From NCBI RefSeq assembly GCF_025629245.1, contig NZ_JANZXN010000015.1, positions 354,615-418,614 on the forward strand: a stretch of 64,000 nucleotides of DNA, in the 5' to 3' direction. Positions 7,156-15,646 of the stretch are shown in pieces (positions within the stretch are counted from its first letter, which is position 1; each line of letters starts with the position of its first letter). The notes under the pieces were generated by a model that saw nothing but the letters and a program-made list of their open reading frames with translations, was not told where the DNA came from and ran no database searches. A program made the translations under genes and the position numbers. This DNA is from Natronobiforma cellulositropha (lineage in GTDB: Archaea > Halobacteriota > Halobacteria > Halobacteriales > Natrialbaceae).

Positions 7156-9903
7156 CTACGAGGTGAGCATCCGGCGCAGGACGAGGTGGAGGATGCCACC
7201 GTTCTCGACGTACTCGACGGCCGCAGGCGTTCCGACCTGGGCAGTGACGTCGAACTCGACCTCGCTGCCGTCCTCGAACTCGGCGGTGACGGTGAGTTCG
7301 TCCTCGACCTCGAGTCCGTCCTCGAGACCCGTGATCGTGAACACTTCACTGCCGTCGAGACCGAGCGACTCCCAGCTATCGCCCTCCTGGAACTGCAGCG
7401 GGAGGACGCCCATGCCGATGAGGTTGTCTCGGTAGATGCGCTCGTAGCCCTCGGCGATGGTCGCACGGATGCCGAGCAAGGAGGTGCCTTTCGCCGCCCA
7501 GTCACGGCTCGAACCGGTACCGAGTTCGATGCCGGCCACGACGACGAGCGGCGTCTCGTCCTCGCGGTAGCGCTCTGCGGCCTCGAAGACGGTCGTCTCC
7601 TCGTCAGTCGGGTGGTGGACCGTGTAGCCGCCTTCTTTCCCGTCGAGCATCTCGTTCTGGATGCGGACGTTCGCGAAGGTGCCGCGCATCATGACTTCGT
7701 GGTTGCCGCGCCGGGAGCCGTAGGTGTTGAACTCGTAGGGTTCGACGCCGCGCTCACTGAGCCACTGGCCTGCGGGTAAGTCCGAACTGAACGGCCCGGC
7801 GGGGCTGATGTGGTCGGTCGTGACGGTGTCGCCGAGGGTGAGCAGACAGCGCGCGCCATCGATATCGGAGACGCCGGGTTTCTCGAGCGGGAAGTCCTTG
7901 AAGAACGGCGGTTCGCGGATGTAGGTGGACTCGCCGTCCCAGTCGTAGGTGTCGCCGGTGGGTGCCTCGAGGCTCTCCCAGCGCTCGTCGCCTTCGAAGA
8001 CGCTCGCGTACTTCTCCTCGAACATCTCGGGGGAGACGCTCTCGTGGATGGTCTGGCGGATCTCTTCTGCGTCCGGCCAGACGTCGGCGAGGTAGACCGG
8101 TTCGCCCTCGTCGTCGGTGCCCAGCGGCTCCTCTTCTAAGTCGATGTCCATCTTGCCCGCGAGACCGTAGGCCACGACGAGCGGTGGGCTGGCGAGGTAG
8201 TTCGCGCGGATCTTCGGGTGGATGCGCGCCTCGAAGTTGCGGTTGCCCGAGAGGACGCTCGTCGTCCAGAGATCGTGTTCGTCGATGGCCGCCTCGATGG
8301 GGTCTGCGAGCGGACCGGCGTTGCCGATACAGGTCGTACAGCCGTAGCCAACGACGTGGTAGCCGAGTCCCTCGAGGTCGTCGAGCAGTCCCGACGCCTC
8401 GAGATACTCGGTGACGACCTTACTGCCCGGTGCGAGACTCGTCTTGACGTAGTCGGGAACGTCGAGACCCTTCTCGAGGGCGTTACGCGCGAGCAAGCCC
8501 GCGGCGATCATCACCGACGGGTTCGAGGTGTTCGTACAGCTCGTAATCGCGCTGACGAGGACGCTCCCGTGGCCGATTTCGACCTCGGTGCCGTCCTCGA
8601 GCGTGACCGGGACTTTCTCCTCGAGGTCGAGCCCTGGCTGGGCCATCACCGCACCGCCGTCGCCGCCGGAGTCGCCGCCGACGGCCGACCCGTCGGCGTT
8701 CACGACGCCCTGCTCTTCGAGCAGCGCGGGGAAGTGCTCGTCTAACTCGCCCATCGGGATGCGCGCGTGCGGTTTCTTGTGGCCGGCGAGGCTGGGTTCG
8801 ACGTCACCGAGGTCGAACTCGACGACCTCGGTGTACTCGGGTTCTTGCTCGCCGAAGAGTCCCTGTGCCTCGAGGTACTCGCGGACCATGTCGATGTGGT
8901 CGTCGTCGCGGCCGGTGAGTTCGAGGTACTCGAGGGTCTTCTCGTCGACCGGGAAGACGCTGATCGTCGACCCCTGTTCGGGTGCCATGTTCGAAATCGT
9001 CGCGCGGTCGGCCACGGAGAGTTTCGAGACGCCGGGACCGAAGAACTCGACGAACTTGTCGACGACGCCGACCTCGCGTAGCTGTTCGGTGATGTGGAGC
9101 ACGAGGTCGGTCGCCGTCGCCCCCTCGGGGAGTTCGCCCGAGAGGTGGACGCCGACGACGTCGGGGAGGCTCATCGTGATCGGCTGGCCGAGCAGTGCGG
9201 CCTCCGCTTCGATTCCACCGACACCCCAGCCGACGACGCCGATGCCGCCGATCATCGGGGTGTGGCTGTCGGTACCGACGAGGGTGTCGGGCAGCAGCCA
9301 CTGCTCGCCGTCGATTTCGCGCTCGTGAACGACCTGTCCCAGGTGCTCTAGGTTGACCTGGTGGACGATCCCCGTTCCCGGCGGCACGACGTTGAACTCC
9401 TCGAAGGCCTGCTGGGCCCACTTGATCGCGCGGTAGCGTTCCTCGTTGCGCTCGTACTCGAGTTCGACGTTCTTCTCGTAGGCGTCTTCGGAGCCGAAGT
9501 AGTCGACCTGTACGCTGTGGTCGATCACGAGGTCACAGGGCACCTCGGGTTCGACGACCGCCGGGTCGACGCCTTTACGCTCGGCCGCCGAACGCAGTGC
9601 AGCGAGGTCGACGACGGCGGGGACACCGGTGAGGTCCTGAAGGACGACTCGGGAGACGGTGAACGGCACCTCGACGTCCGGGACGTCCGGTTGCCAGGAG
9701 GCTGCGTTCCGTACGTCGTCTTCGGTGATCTGTTCACCGTCGACGTTGCGAAGCACCGATTCGAGGAGGATTCTGATGCTGACCGGGAGCTTCGAGAGAT
9801 CACAGAGTCCTTCGTCCTCGAGAACGGAGAGGTCGGCCATCCGATAGGACGTGCCATCGACCTCCAGTTCTCGGATTGCACCGAGTGGATTCGTTTCGGC
9901 CAT
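7156..9903 (-). CDS. acn: aconitate hydratase (IRP/AcnA type)
   Basis: 915 residues from the ATG at 9903 (a GTG two codons earlier is also possible). It interconverts citrate and isocitrate in the TCA cycle with a [4Fe-4S] cluster. The cluster cysteines are in SAITSCTNTSNPSVM and GYGCTTCIGNAGPL. The swivel domain at the C-terminus shows GLGVLPLQF-type and SSRDWAAKG motifs (GTGSSRDWAAKGTSLLG). Length and domain order match the cytosolic aconitase/AcnA family. A glycine/aspartate-rich insert (GGDSGGDGGAVMAQPG) precedes the second substrate region and is a halophilic linker. Monocistronic, leftward. Confidence 0.96.
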   Translation of the reverse strand: MAETNPLGAIRELEVDGTSYRMADLSVLEDEGLCDLSKLPVSIRILLESVLRNVDGEQITEDDVRNAASWQPDVPDVEVPFTVSRVVLQDLTGVPAVVDLAALRSAAERKGVDPAVVEPEVPCDLVIDHSVQVDYFGSEDAYEKNVELEYERNEERYRAIKWAQQAFEEFNVVPPGTGIVHQVNLEHLGQVVHEREIDGEQWLLPDTLVGTDSHTPMIGGIGVVGWGVGGIEAEAALLGQPITMSLPDVVGVHLSGELPEGATATDLVLHITEQLREVGVVDKFVEFFGPGVSKLSVADRATISNMAPEQGSTISVFPVDEKTLEYLELTGRDDDHIDMVREYLEAQGLFGEQEPEYTEVVEFDLGDVEPSLAGHKKPHARIPMGELDEHFPALLEEQGVVNADGSAVGGDSGGDGGAVMAQPGLDLEEKVPVTLEDGTEVEIGHGSVLVSAITSCTNTSNPSVMIAAGLLARNALEKGLDVPDYVKTSLAPGSKVVTEYLEASGLLDDLEGLGYHVVGYGCTTCIGNAGPLADPIEAAIDEHDLWTTSVLSGNRNFEARIHPKIRANYLASPPLVVAYGLAGKMDIDLEEEPLGTDDEGEPVYLADVWPDAEEIRQTIHESVSPEMFEEKYASVFEGDERWESLEAPTGDTYDWDGESTYIREPPFFKDFPLEKPGVSDIDGARCLLTLGDTVTTDHISPAGPFSSDLPAGQWLSERGVEPYEFNTYGSRRGNHEVMMRGTFANVRIQNEMLDGKEGGYTVHHPTDEETTVFEAAERYREDETPLVVVAGIELGTGSSRDWAAKGTSLLGIRATIAEGYERIYRDNLIGMGVLPLQFQEGDSWESLGLDGSEVFTITGLEDGLEVEDELTVTAEFEDGSEVEFDVTAQVGTPAAVEYVENGGILHLVLRRMLTS

Positions 9904-10319
9904 ACTCACGGTTAGGAGGGGTGGGTTTTCAATTGTAGTGTTTTGGTCGCGTCCATGCTATACGTTCGACACCCGTCCTCACTCGAGGCATACGTTTCAC
10001 CAACCGTGACCGTTCGACTCGAGCAACACGGACGTTTTCGAGACGACACCTGGTGTTCTGTAATACAGTATTCCCATCGTCCTAAAGGCGTGTCTCATTC
10101 GCTATCGAAGAACGTCAGAGTGTCCGGCAAGGACAGTGATATATTCGGGCAGCAGGAACCGTCGAATTCGTTCCGCTCGCAGAATCGTTCATTGGAGTGT
10201 GCGGAGAGTGATATAAACGTCGCGGAGGCGTGCTCGCTCACTCCGGCCGTGGATACGGGCTGTGACGGCTGGATTACGAACCCAGAGCGACCACCAGTAG
10301 CTCACGAGTCGGTCGCCGT
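9904..10319. other. intergenic region upstream of aconitase, no gene seen
   Basis: About 415 bp without a credible gene. An open frame crossing it runs straight through the tRNA-Glu gene and is rejected. The stretch is noticeably less GC-rich than its neighbours. It contains an AT-rich patch near 9928-9940 that could serve the aconitase promoter and two TATA-like rightward sequences, GATATATTC near 10138 and GATATAAAC near 10210, with nothing recognisable downstream of them. It abuts the duplicated tRNA-Glu fragment and looks like accessory or decayed DNA. Confidence 0.4.
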
Positions 10320-10346
10320 AGAAGTGCTCCGTCAGGGATTCGAACC
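10320..10346 (-). repeat. partial duplicate of the tRNA-Glu 3' end (att-like)
   Basis: These 27 nt are identical to 10435-10461, i.e. the 3' acceptor strand, the T-loop half and five flanking nt of the tRNA-Glu gene 115 bp away. The rest of the tRNA is missing, so this copy is not a tRNA. A 3'-end fragment in direct orientation beside an intact tRNA is the usual footprint of tRNA-targeted integration, but only 88 bp separate the copies. Confidence 0.75.
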
Positions 10347-10439
10347 ACGCCAAGACGTGCTCGCGACGCTGCGCGCGACTCGTCTGATTAGTATCTCTGA
10401 GTGTCGCTTTCCGCTCCTCACGTACGTTCGTCGCAGAAG

Positions 10440-10514
10440 TGCTCCGTCAGGGATTCGAACCCTGGTCATTGCCGTGAGAGGGCAATATGATTGGCCGGAC
10501 TACACCAACGGAGC
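10440..10514 (-). tRNA. tRNA-Glu (anticodon CTC)
   Basis: 75 nt on the minus strand. A 7-bp acceptor stem GCTCCGT/ACGGAGC with discriminator A, an anticodon stem TTGCC/GGCAA around the loop CTCTCAC (anticodon CTC), and the T arm with the canonical GGTTCGAATCC. No CCA is encoded, as usual in archaea. No intron. Confidence 0.95.
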
Positions 10515-10615
10515 GTCTTACACTCCTCTCTTTCGTCGTGTGGTGTTTAAGCATTCCGTTTCGGACCCGCAGTGTATCGGTGTGACACGGCGCGAGCATG
10601 CGCTCGACGCACCGC

Positions 10616-11881
10616 TCACTCGTCGAACGGTGACTTCGCGGCTTCCGGTTCGAAGCCTTCGAGGCTGATGATGTTCTCACGGCCGACGCGGAGTTTACTG
10701 ATCGTTCCGTCGTCTTCCATCTCCGAGAGGAGCATACTCACCTTCGACTTCGACCAGCCGGTCTCCTCGACGATGTTCACCTGTTTCATTCGGCCGCCGT
10801 TACGACGGATCAGCGCGACGACGCGGTCGTCGTCGGTCAACAGTTCCTCGTCGGGAACCGACAGCGGACTCGCGGCCGGGTCGTGCTCCGATTCACTCGC
10901 CGGCGGGAGGTTCTCGAGGTCGACCTCGAGACGCGCCGAGTCTCCCACAGGCTCGGGGTCCTCGTCGCGCTCGCCGTCGTCCACCGTCGGTTCCGTCGGT
11001 GAGCGAGCGGAAAGCCGGTACCCAGCGTAGGCGACGCCACCCACCGCGAGGAGTGCGACGAACGCGGCGAGGAGCCAGCCGGCACGGTCAGCCGGTGTGT
11101 CGCTCTCGTCGGTCGTCTCCAGGTTCGTGCCCGGGTCGGCGTTGGCGATCTCGGGCGGGAGGAGGACGACCGACCTGATCTCGACGGAGTCGCCGTCACC
11201 GCTCCAGCTCACGGTCCGACTCTCCTCGAGTGAGTCTCCGCCGTAGTGGCCGCTGGGATCCGTCCGGTCGAAGACGAGGTCGTCTTCGGCCGTGATCGTC
11301 AGCGTCTGCCCCGGCATGACGATGATGCCGGGGTCGAAGACGTCGCCGATAGTGACCCTGCCGTCGTCGTCGACGTGTGCGAACCCGTTCCAGGTAAACT
11401 GCATCTCGACGACGCCCATCGCGCTCGGACGGTGGTCGATGCCTGCGCTGCGTTCGAACGACTCTGCCTCCATCTCTCGGTCTGTGTGCTCGTAGCCCGT
11501 CGAGGTCAGCGCCTGGGCCTGGTGGACGAAGCGCTCGTAGAGCGGCGTCTCCTCGGCTTCGAACTCTTCGGCGAACGTTCTGAACTCCGCCTCCTCGCTC
11601 GCCGTCTCGAGGTAGCGTTCGTAGCGAAACGTCCAGGTCGCGGTGCCGTCTTCGTAGACGACGATTTCGAAGCGCGTCGTGTCGAACTCACCCGCGGTCT
11701 GTACGTTCGCGCTCGTCGTGTCGAATCGGTCACTCGGAAACACCTCGAGCGTCGACGCGTCCCCGTGTTCGGTGTCGGCGGCTCCACTGCCGACGGACAC
11801 GCCGGGTCCACCGACCGCAGCGCCTGCACCGACGGTCACGACCAGGGCGGCGAAAACGACGAGCACTGCCGACCGATGCAT
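10616..11881 (-). CDS. membrane-anchored protein with extracytoplasmic domain and C-terminal winged helix
   Basis: 421 residues starting at ATG 11881 (MHRSAVLVVFAALVVTVGAG), which is a signal peptide or first helix; the open frame continues upstream without a better start. An exported beta-rich domain of ~230 residues follows, then a single transmembrane helix (GWLLAAFVALLAVGGVAYAGY, ~residues 290-310), an acidic linker, and a C-terminal MarR/IclR-like winged helix (RVVALIRRNGGRMKQVNIVE followed by SKSKVSMLLSEMEDDG). The layout matches haloarchaeal proteins annotated with DUF7345 and DUF7343 domains. It suggests a one-component sensor that brings a DNA-binding head to the membrane. Signal and targets are unknown. 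Confidence 0.75.
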   Translation of the reverse strand: MHRSAVLVVFAALVVTVGAGAAVGGPGVSVGSGAADTEHGDASTLEVFPSDRFDTTSANVQTAGEFDTTRFEIVVYEDGTATWTFRYERYLETASEEAEFRTFAEEFEAEETPLYERFVHQAQALTSTGYEHTDREMEAESFERSAGIDHRPSAMGVVEMQFTWNGFAHVDDDGRVTIGDVFDPGIIVMPGQTLTITAEDDLVFDRTDPSGHYGGDSLEESRTVSWSGDGDSVEIRSVVLLPPEIANADPGTNLETTDESDTPADRAGWLLAAFVALLAVGGVAYAGYRLSARSPTEPTVDDGERDEDPEPVGDSARLEVDLENLPPASESEHDPAASPLSVPDEELLTDDDRVVALIRRNGGRMKQVNIVEETGWSKSKVSMLLSEMEDDGTISKLRVGRENIISLEGFEPEAAKSPFDE

Positions 11882-12047
11882 TCGTCTATCACTACGTGGC
11901 CCGGCTAAAAGACCTTGTGAATACTCCGTTGACAGTCCGTTCTGGAGGGTCTCGACACCCTGACTGTCCACTCGAGCGGAACTGGGGACCGACCACGGCG
12001 GTAGGGAGGTCGATACGCACAAACCGGCCGGTCCCCAACCGGACGCT

Positions 12048-12626
12048 ATGATCACCAACGTAGCGGCGGGCGTCCAGGCGTTTACGAGTAACGCGTTTCT
12101 CGTCGATGGCAGCCGTCACGTCCTCGTCGACACCGGCGCGAACTTCGACGTCGTGAGCACCCTCCGCGAGCACGTCACCGACCTCGACGCCGTGGTCGTA
12201 ACGCACACACACCCGGACCACGTCGGTAATCTCGAGGCGGTCACCGACGCCTTCGACGTCGAGGTCTGGGGGTTCGATCCGACGGCCGACGGTATCGGCC
12301 ACCGGCTTCGAGACGGCGAGACGGTAGCGATGGGAGACCACACCTACGAGGTCCTCCACACGCCGGGCCACAAAGACGACCACGTCTGTTGTTACGCTCG
12401 CACACCGGGCGTCCTCTTCGCGGGCGACCTCGTCTTCCAGAACGGGAGTTTCGGCAGGACCGACCTCCCCGAGGGCGACCGCCAGACGTTGATCGAGAGC
12501 ATCGACCGCCTCCTGGCGGCGGTCGACCCGGACCTCGCCGAGATGCACACCGGCCACGGACCGAGCGTGACGACCGATCCGTACCGTCACGTCGAACTCG
12601 CCGCACAGATGGCCCGACGGGTCTGA
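12048..12626 (+). CDS. MBL-fold metallo-hydrolase (glyoxalase II-like)
   Basis: 192 residues. The metal-binding motif HTHPDHVGN is at ~residues 47-55, later histidines occur in LHTPGHKDDH (~105-114), an Asp in FAGDLVF (~125-131) and the final His in EMHTGHGP (~167-174). It is therefore a complete metallo-beta-lactamase-fold hydrolase of the hydroxyacylglutathione-hydrolase-like group. Haloarchaea use gamma-glutamylcysteine rather than glutathione, so the substrate is probably another thioester or ester. It is divergent from the membrane winged-helix gene, with a 166-bp gap. Confidence 0.88.
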   Translation: MITNVAAGVQAFTSNAFLVDGSRHVLVDTGANFDVVSTLREHVTDLDAVVVTHTHPDHVGNLEAVTDAFDVEVWGFDPTADGIGHRLRDGETVAMGDHTYEVLHTPGHKDDHVCCYARTPGVLFAGDLVFQNGSFGRTDLPEGDRQTLIESIDRLLAAVDPDLAEMHTGHGPSVTTDPYRHVELAAQMARRV

Positions 12627-12654
12627 TTCTCGCGTTTTCGGACGTGGGAAGAAG

Positions 12655-12927
12655 TCAGAACTCGTCTTTCAGTCCGTAAAAGCCCGGTTCGTCGTCACGT
12701 CGCGGCTCGGCGACCACGAGGTCGTCGGCGTTGACCACGACCCAGGGAATCGCCCAGTCGAGCAAGATCACTTCCGTCTCCGGCTCGAGTTCGGCGTCGG
12801 GCTCGAGTCCCTGGAGGAGGCGAGCGATCTCGTAGACGGTGTACATCTGGTCGGTCTCGAGTAACTCCGCTGGTGTGTAGAAGTCACACGGCGGGAGTCG
12901 CTCGAACTCCGATTTGGCGACTGGCAT
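12655..12927 (-). CDS. small conserved haloarchaeal protein (DUF5827-like)
   Basis: 90 residues starting at ATG 12927 (MPVAKSEFERLPPCDFYTPA); earlier in-frame starts give an unlikely Arg-rich leader. The sequence is acidic, with no transmembrane helix or catalytic motif, and has a conserved central segment MYTVYEIARLLQGL and the C-terminus EPGFYGLKDEF. It resembles the haloarchaeal family I know as DUF5827; that family name is from memory. It sits tail-to-tail with the MBL-fold hydrolase and upstream of sod on the same strand, with a ~110-bp gap. Function unknown. Confidence 0.65.
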   Translation of the reverse strand: MPVAKSEFERLPPCDFYTPAELLETDQMYTVYEIARLLQGLEPDAELEPETEVILLDWAIPWVVVNADDLVVAEPRRDDEPGFYGLKDEF

Positions 12928-13037
12928 ACCCCGACTACGGCGGTCGTCGTCTAAACGGTGCGGATTTCGCCCTCGGCGGGCGCCGTCGCTCTCCGGTCGA
13001 ATCCGTCGCAAAAATGTCGAAGATCAGGTCTCGTCGA

Positions 13038-13640
13038 CTACTCGAAGTGGTCGAGGCACTTCTGGTACTCTTCGCTCACCTTCTCCCAGTTGACGACGTC
13101 GAAGAAGCCCTCGATGAAGCTGCCACGGTCCGGACCGTAGTCGTGGTAGTACGAGTGCTCCCAGACGTCACACGCCAGGATTGGGTGGGCACCCCACAGC
13201 GCGTGGAGGTCGTGTTTGTCGACGGTGAGGTTGCGCAGTTGCTTGGCGACGGGGTCGTAGACTAACAGCGCCCAGCCGCCGGCGGCACCCGCTGCCGCTT
13301 CGAACTCGCCTTTCCAGGCGTCGTAGGAGCCGAAGTCGGCTTCGATCCGCTCGGCGAGTGCACCCTCTGGCTCGTCGCCGCCCTCTGGTGACATGTTCTC
13401 CCAGAACAGCGTGTGGAGATAGTGGCCACAGCCATTGTGGGTCACACTCTTCATCGCGGCGGGACTCCCGCCGAAGTCGCCGCTCTCGCGGTTCTCCGCG
13501 AGCGTCTCCTCGGCACTGTTGAGTCCGTTCACGTACCCCTGATGGTGGGTGTCGTGGTGCCAGGTGACGACCTGTTCTGAGATGGCCGGTTCGAGCGCGT
13601 CGTAATCGTACGGAAGTGGTGGAAGTTCGTGATCAGTCAT
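13038..13640 (-). CDS. sod: superoxide dismutase (Mn/Fe type)
   Basis: 200 residues from ATG 13640, the family's normal length; upstream in-frame codons are non-coding in character. Metal ligands are visible: His in WHHDTHHQGYVN, His in HNGCGHYLHTLFWENM, and Asp/His in the C-terminal signature CDVWEHSYYHDYG. Haloarchaeal members are usually manganese enzymes; the metal is inferred. It detoxifies superoxide in the cytoplasm. An AT-rich TATA-like box lies near 13681-13689, and a GAGGTG sequence 7-12 nt before the ATG could act as a ribosome-binding site, so this mRNA probably has a short leader. Confidence 0.96.
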   Translation of the reverse strand: MTDHELPPLPYDYDALEPAISEQVVTWHHDTHHQGYVNGLNSAEETLAENRESGDFGGSPAAMKSVTHNGCGHYLHTLFWENMSPEGGDEPEGALAERIEADFGSYDAWKGEFEAAAGAAGGWALLVYDPVAKQLRNLTVDKHDLHALWGAHPILACDVWEHSYYHDYGPDRGSFIEGFFDVVNWEKVSEEYQKCLDHFE

Positions 13641-13859
13641 TGTGAACACCTCTACGGTTTCTGCATCGTCCGCTCGCCTGTTAAATATTGAGGAGTGGAA
13701 TGCTATCACGACGCACGAGCGGCTGGCCGTGACGGCCGCCTCCTCGTCCTGCGAGCAGCAACCACCACCCGTTTCGAGATAAAGCTTACAACCGCGCTCG
13801 CGGGCACCTGACGGTCGGTTTCTGTGACAACACACGACGGTGTTCGTCGGCGGCGTCGG

Positions 13860-14222
13860 CTACTCTCCCTCTTTGTGCTGGGCGTGTTCGAGCCACTCCT
13901 CGAGTGAGGGCTGGCCCCAGTAGCGGACCGTCGCACTCCGAATGTCGTGCTCGAGTACGCCTGCGTCCGCGAGTTTCGGGAGGTGGACGTGCTGCAGTGT
14001 CGTGAGGACTTGCGTCCGATGGTCGTCGGACGGCGGACTGTCCGTCTCGAGTCGGAGGACGTACTCTGTAATCTCGGAAACCGTCGCGACGCCGTCGGGC
14101 ATGTCGTAGAGGTAATACAGCGCGTACCGTCGCCGTTCGTCCGAGAGGACGTCGAAGACGAGGTTGAGCGGGAGCGTCTCGGCTTCAGAGAGGGTTGCAC
14201 TCCCTCGCTCAGTTTCACGCAT
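13860..14222 (-). CDS. winged-helix protein of the haloarchaeal DUF7344 type
   Basis: 120 residues. The core LVFDVLSDERRRYALYYLYD, then a helix-turn-helix with VSEITEYVLRLE and the strand-wing segment HVHLPKLADAGVLEHD, is typical of the large haloarchaeal family of small winged-helix proteins annotated DUF7344. These are thought to be DNA-binding regulators, but few have been characterised. It lies 220 bp upstream of sod on the same strand, with no evidence of cotranscription. A paralogue is found at 48389-48730. Confidence 0.8.
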   Translation of the reverse strand: MRETERGSATLSEAETLPLNLVFDVLSDERRRYALYYLYDMPDGVATVSEITEYVLRLETDSPPSDDHRTQVLTTLQHVHLPKLADAGVLEHDIRSATVRYWGQPSLEEWLEHAQHKEGE

Positions 14223-14587
14223 CCGTAAACCACCTACCGTGAGTTACCATTCGAAACCACCAAGGGACCCTACTCCACCATCTGCATTAGATGTTGCGTC
14301 TATCTAGAACGGTATATGTGTTCTCCCTGCCACCACTTCGAATCGAACACGACTCGAGAAACAGCGCTCGAGAGTGCTCCTAGATCTCACTCTCCGGCCG
14401 GCACACTAGATACAAAATCTGAGAGATCCGTCCACGTCACGGCCCGGGTGGACGGTCACCGTCCGCTTGTCATAAACGGGAACGCGAGTTGACGAGTGTC
14501 GACAGGGGAGTCCGTCCCGACGGGCGCGGTCGCTCACCGGTCTCGAACACGCGAAAAATCGACTCGGCCGCGCTCGGGCGACGCTGG
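14223..14587. other. 365-bp intergenic region, no gene seen
   Basis: It separates the DUF7344 gene from ndk. There is no credible coding frame. It contains an AT-richer part (about 14280-14330) with the short imperfect inverted repeat AGAACGGTATATGTGTTCT, and repeated GAGATC/CTCAGA-like words near 14385-14430. No tRNA or long hairpin was recognised. It may hold the promoter for the winged-helix gene on its left. Confidence 0.35.
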
Positions 14588-15052
14588 TTACTCGTAGAGC
14601 CAGCCAGCGTCGTGCTGGTCGTAGTCGATGAGCTCGTCCTCGTCGAAGTGGATCGCGATCTCGCGTTCGTTCGCGCCCTCGTCCTCGTGGTCGGCGGCGT
14701 GGACGACGTTTCGGCCGAGGTCGAGCGCGTAATCGCCGCGGATCGTTCCCGGCGCTGCCTCGAGCGGATCGGTCGCGCCGATCATCTGGCGAACCTGACG
14801 CGTCGCGTCCTGGCCCTCCCAGACCATCGGGACGGCCGGTCCCGACGTGATGAACTCGATGAGGTCGTCGAAAAAGGGCTTGTCCTCGTGTTCGGCGTAG
14901 TGCTCTTCGGCCCGCTCACGAGGCATGTTGATGACCTTGATTCCGACGAGTTTGAGCCCGCGCTCCTCGAGTCTCGAGACGATTTCGCCGACGAGTCCGC
15001 GTGCGAACGCGTCCGGCTTGACCATCACGAAGGTGCGCTCGTCTGCACTCAT
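14588..15052 (-). CDS. ndk: nucleoside diphosphate kinase
   Basis: 154 residues. It transfers the gamma-phosphate between NTPs and NDPs through a phosphohistidine. The N-terminus [17 protein letters not shown] and [20 protein letters not shown], with the catalytic His, are the family hallmarks, followed by [20 protein letters not shown]. The residue after HA is Ala where the family signature normally has Ser (HGSD), which is unusual. It is the last gene of the rpl7ae-rps28e-rpl24e-ndk operon, and its ATG overlaps the rpl24e stop by 4 nt, so it is translationally coupled. Confidence 0.95.
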   Translation of the reverse strand: MSADERTFVMVKPDAFARGLVGEIVSRLEERGLKLVGIKVINMPRERAEEHYAEHEDKPFFDDLIEFITSGPAVPMVWEGQDATRQVRQMIGATDPLEAAPGTIRGDYALDLGRNVVHAADHEDEGANEREIAIHFDEDELIDYDQHDAGWLYE

Positions 15053-15408
15053 TGGCCGTCCTCGTCGCCCGCTTCGGTGTCGGTCTCGTCAACCGTTTCC
15101 TCTTCGGCGTCTTCCTCTGCCGCCGCCTCGTCGTCTTCGTCTTCGAGGTCTGCCTCGGTCTCGAGGTCTTCGTCCTCGCTCGCCTCGACCTGCTCGTCGC
15201 TCTCGTCTGCGTCGCTCTGGACGGGCGTCTTGCCACGGCGGCCTTCGGCGGTCCACTCGAGGTCACGCGGTTCGCGCCCGAGCAGGTAGTTTTTCTCCGC
15301 TTTCGAGTCGGCGAAGTGTAAGACAGTGCCGTCGTTGCGGACGTACATGATGCCCGTTCCGGGTTCGATCTCTTTGCCGCTGTAGTCGCAGGTTCGGTGC
15401 TCGACCAT
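15049..15408 (-). CDS. rpl24e: large ribosomal subunit protein eL24 (L24e), zinc ligands largely lost, long acidic tail
   Basis: 119 residues from ATG 15408 (a GTG at 15414 would add two). The first ~60 residues are L24e: [19 protein letters not shown], then [25 protein letters not shown]. In zinc-binding L24e the motifs are CxYCG and HFCSSKC. Here only the first Cys remains ([14 protein letters not shown]), so a zinc site is not expected. After it comes a ~55-residue tail made almost only of Asp, Glu, Ala, Thr and Ser, roughly doubling the usual length. It overlaps ndk by 4 nt and lies 2 nt after the rps28e stop. Confidence 0.93.
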   Translation of the reverse strand: MVEHRTCDYSGKEIEPGTGIMYVRNDGTVLHFADSKAEKNYLLGREPRDLEWTAEGRRGKTPVQSDADESDEQVEASEDEDLETEADLEDEDDEAAAEEDAEEETVDETDTEAGDEDGQ

Positions 15409-15410
15409 CG

Positions 15411-15635
15411 TCACTGTCCTCCAATGGAGTCGGCCTCTCGGGCGGTCTCACGAAGCTGTAAGATGTCGCCTTCGCGGACCGGTCCGAGACAGTTTCGGGT
15501 GATGATTCGGCCTTTGTTCTCGCCCTCCTGAATCCGGCACTTGACCTGCATGGCTTCACCGTGCATGCCGGTCTTGCCGACGATCTCGATGACCTCGGCG
15601 GACGTGGAACTGCTTTCTCCCTCTTCAGCGCTCAT
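15411..15635 (-). CDS. rps28e: small ribosomal subunit protein eS28 (S28e)
   Basis: 74 residues with the S28e core [20 protein letters not shown], then the highly conserved [26 protein letters not shown] at the C-terminus. This is an OB-fold protein of the 30S platform near the mRNA exit. The N-terminal ~12 residues are an acidic Ser-rich extension. It lies 11 nt after rpl7ae in the same leftward operon. Confidence 0.96.
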   Translation of the reverse strand: MSAEEGESSSTSAEVIEIVGKTGMHGEAMQVKCRIQEGENKGRIITRNCLGPVREGDILQLRETAREADSIGGQ

Positions 15636-15646
15636 CTTCGATCACC

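Noticed and set aside
9943-10668. 241-residue rightward open frame across the tRNA-Glu locus
   Set aside because: It runs through the tRNA-Glu gene and into the opposite-strand winged-helix gene, has no domain or acidic composition, and contains the duplicated tRNA fragment.
11882-12058. N-terminal extension of the membrane winged-helix gene
   Set aside because: The signal peptide begins at the ATG at 11881; the upstream part is not conserved in character and would overlap the divergent MBL gene.
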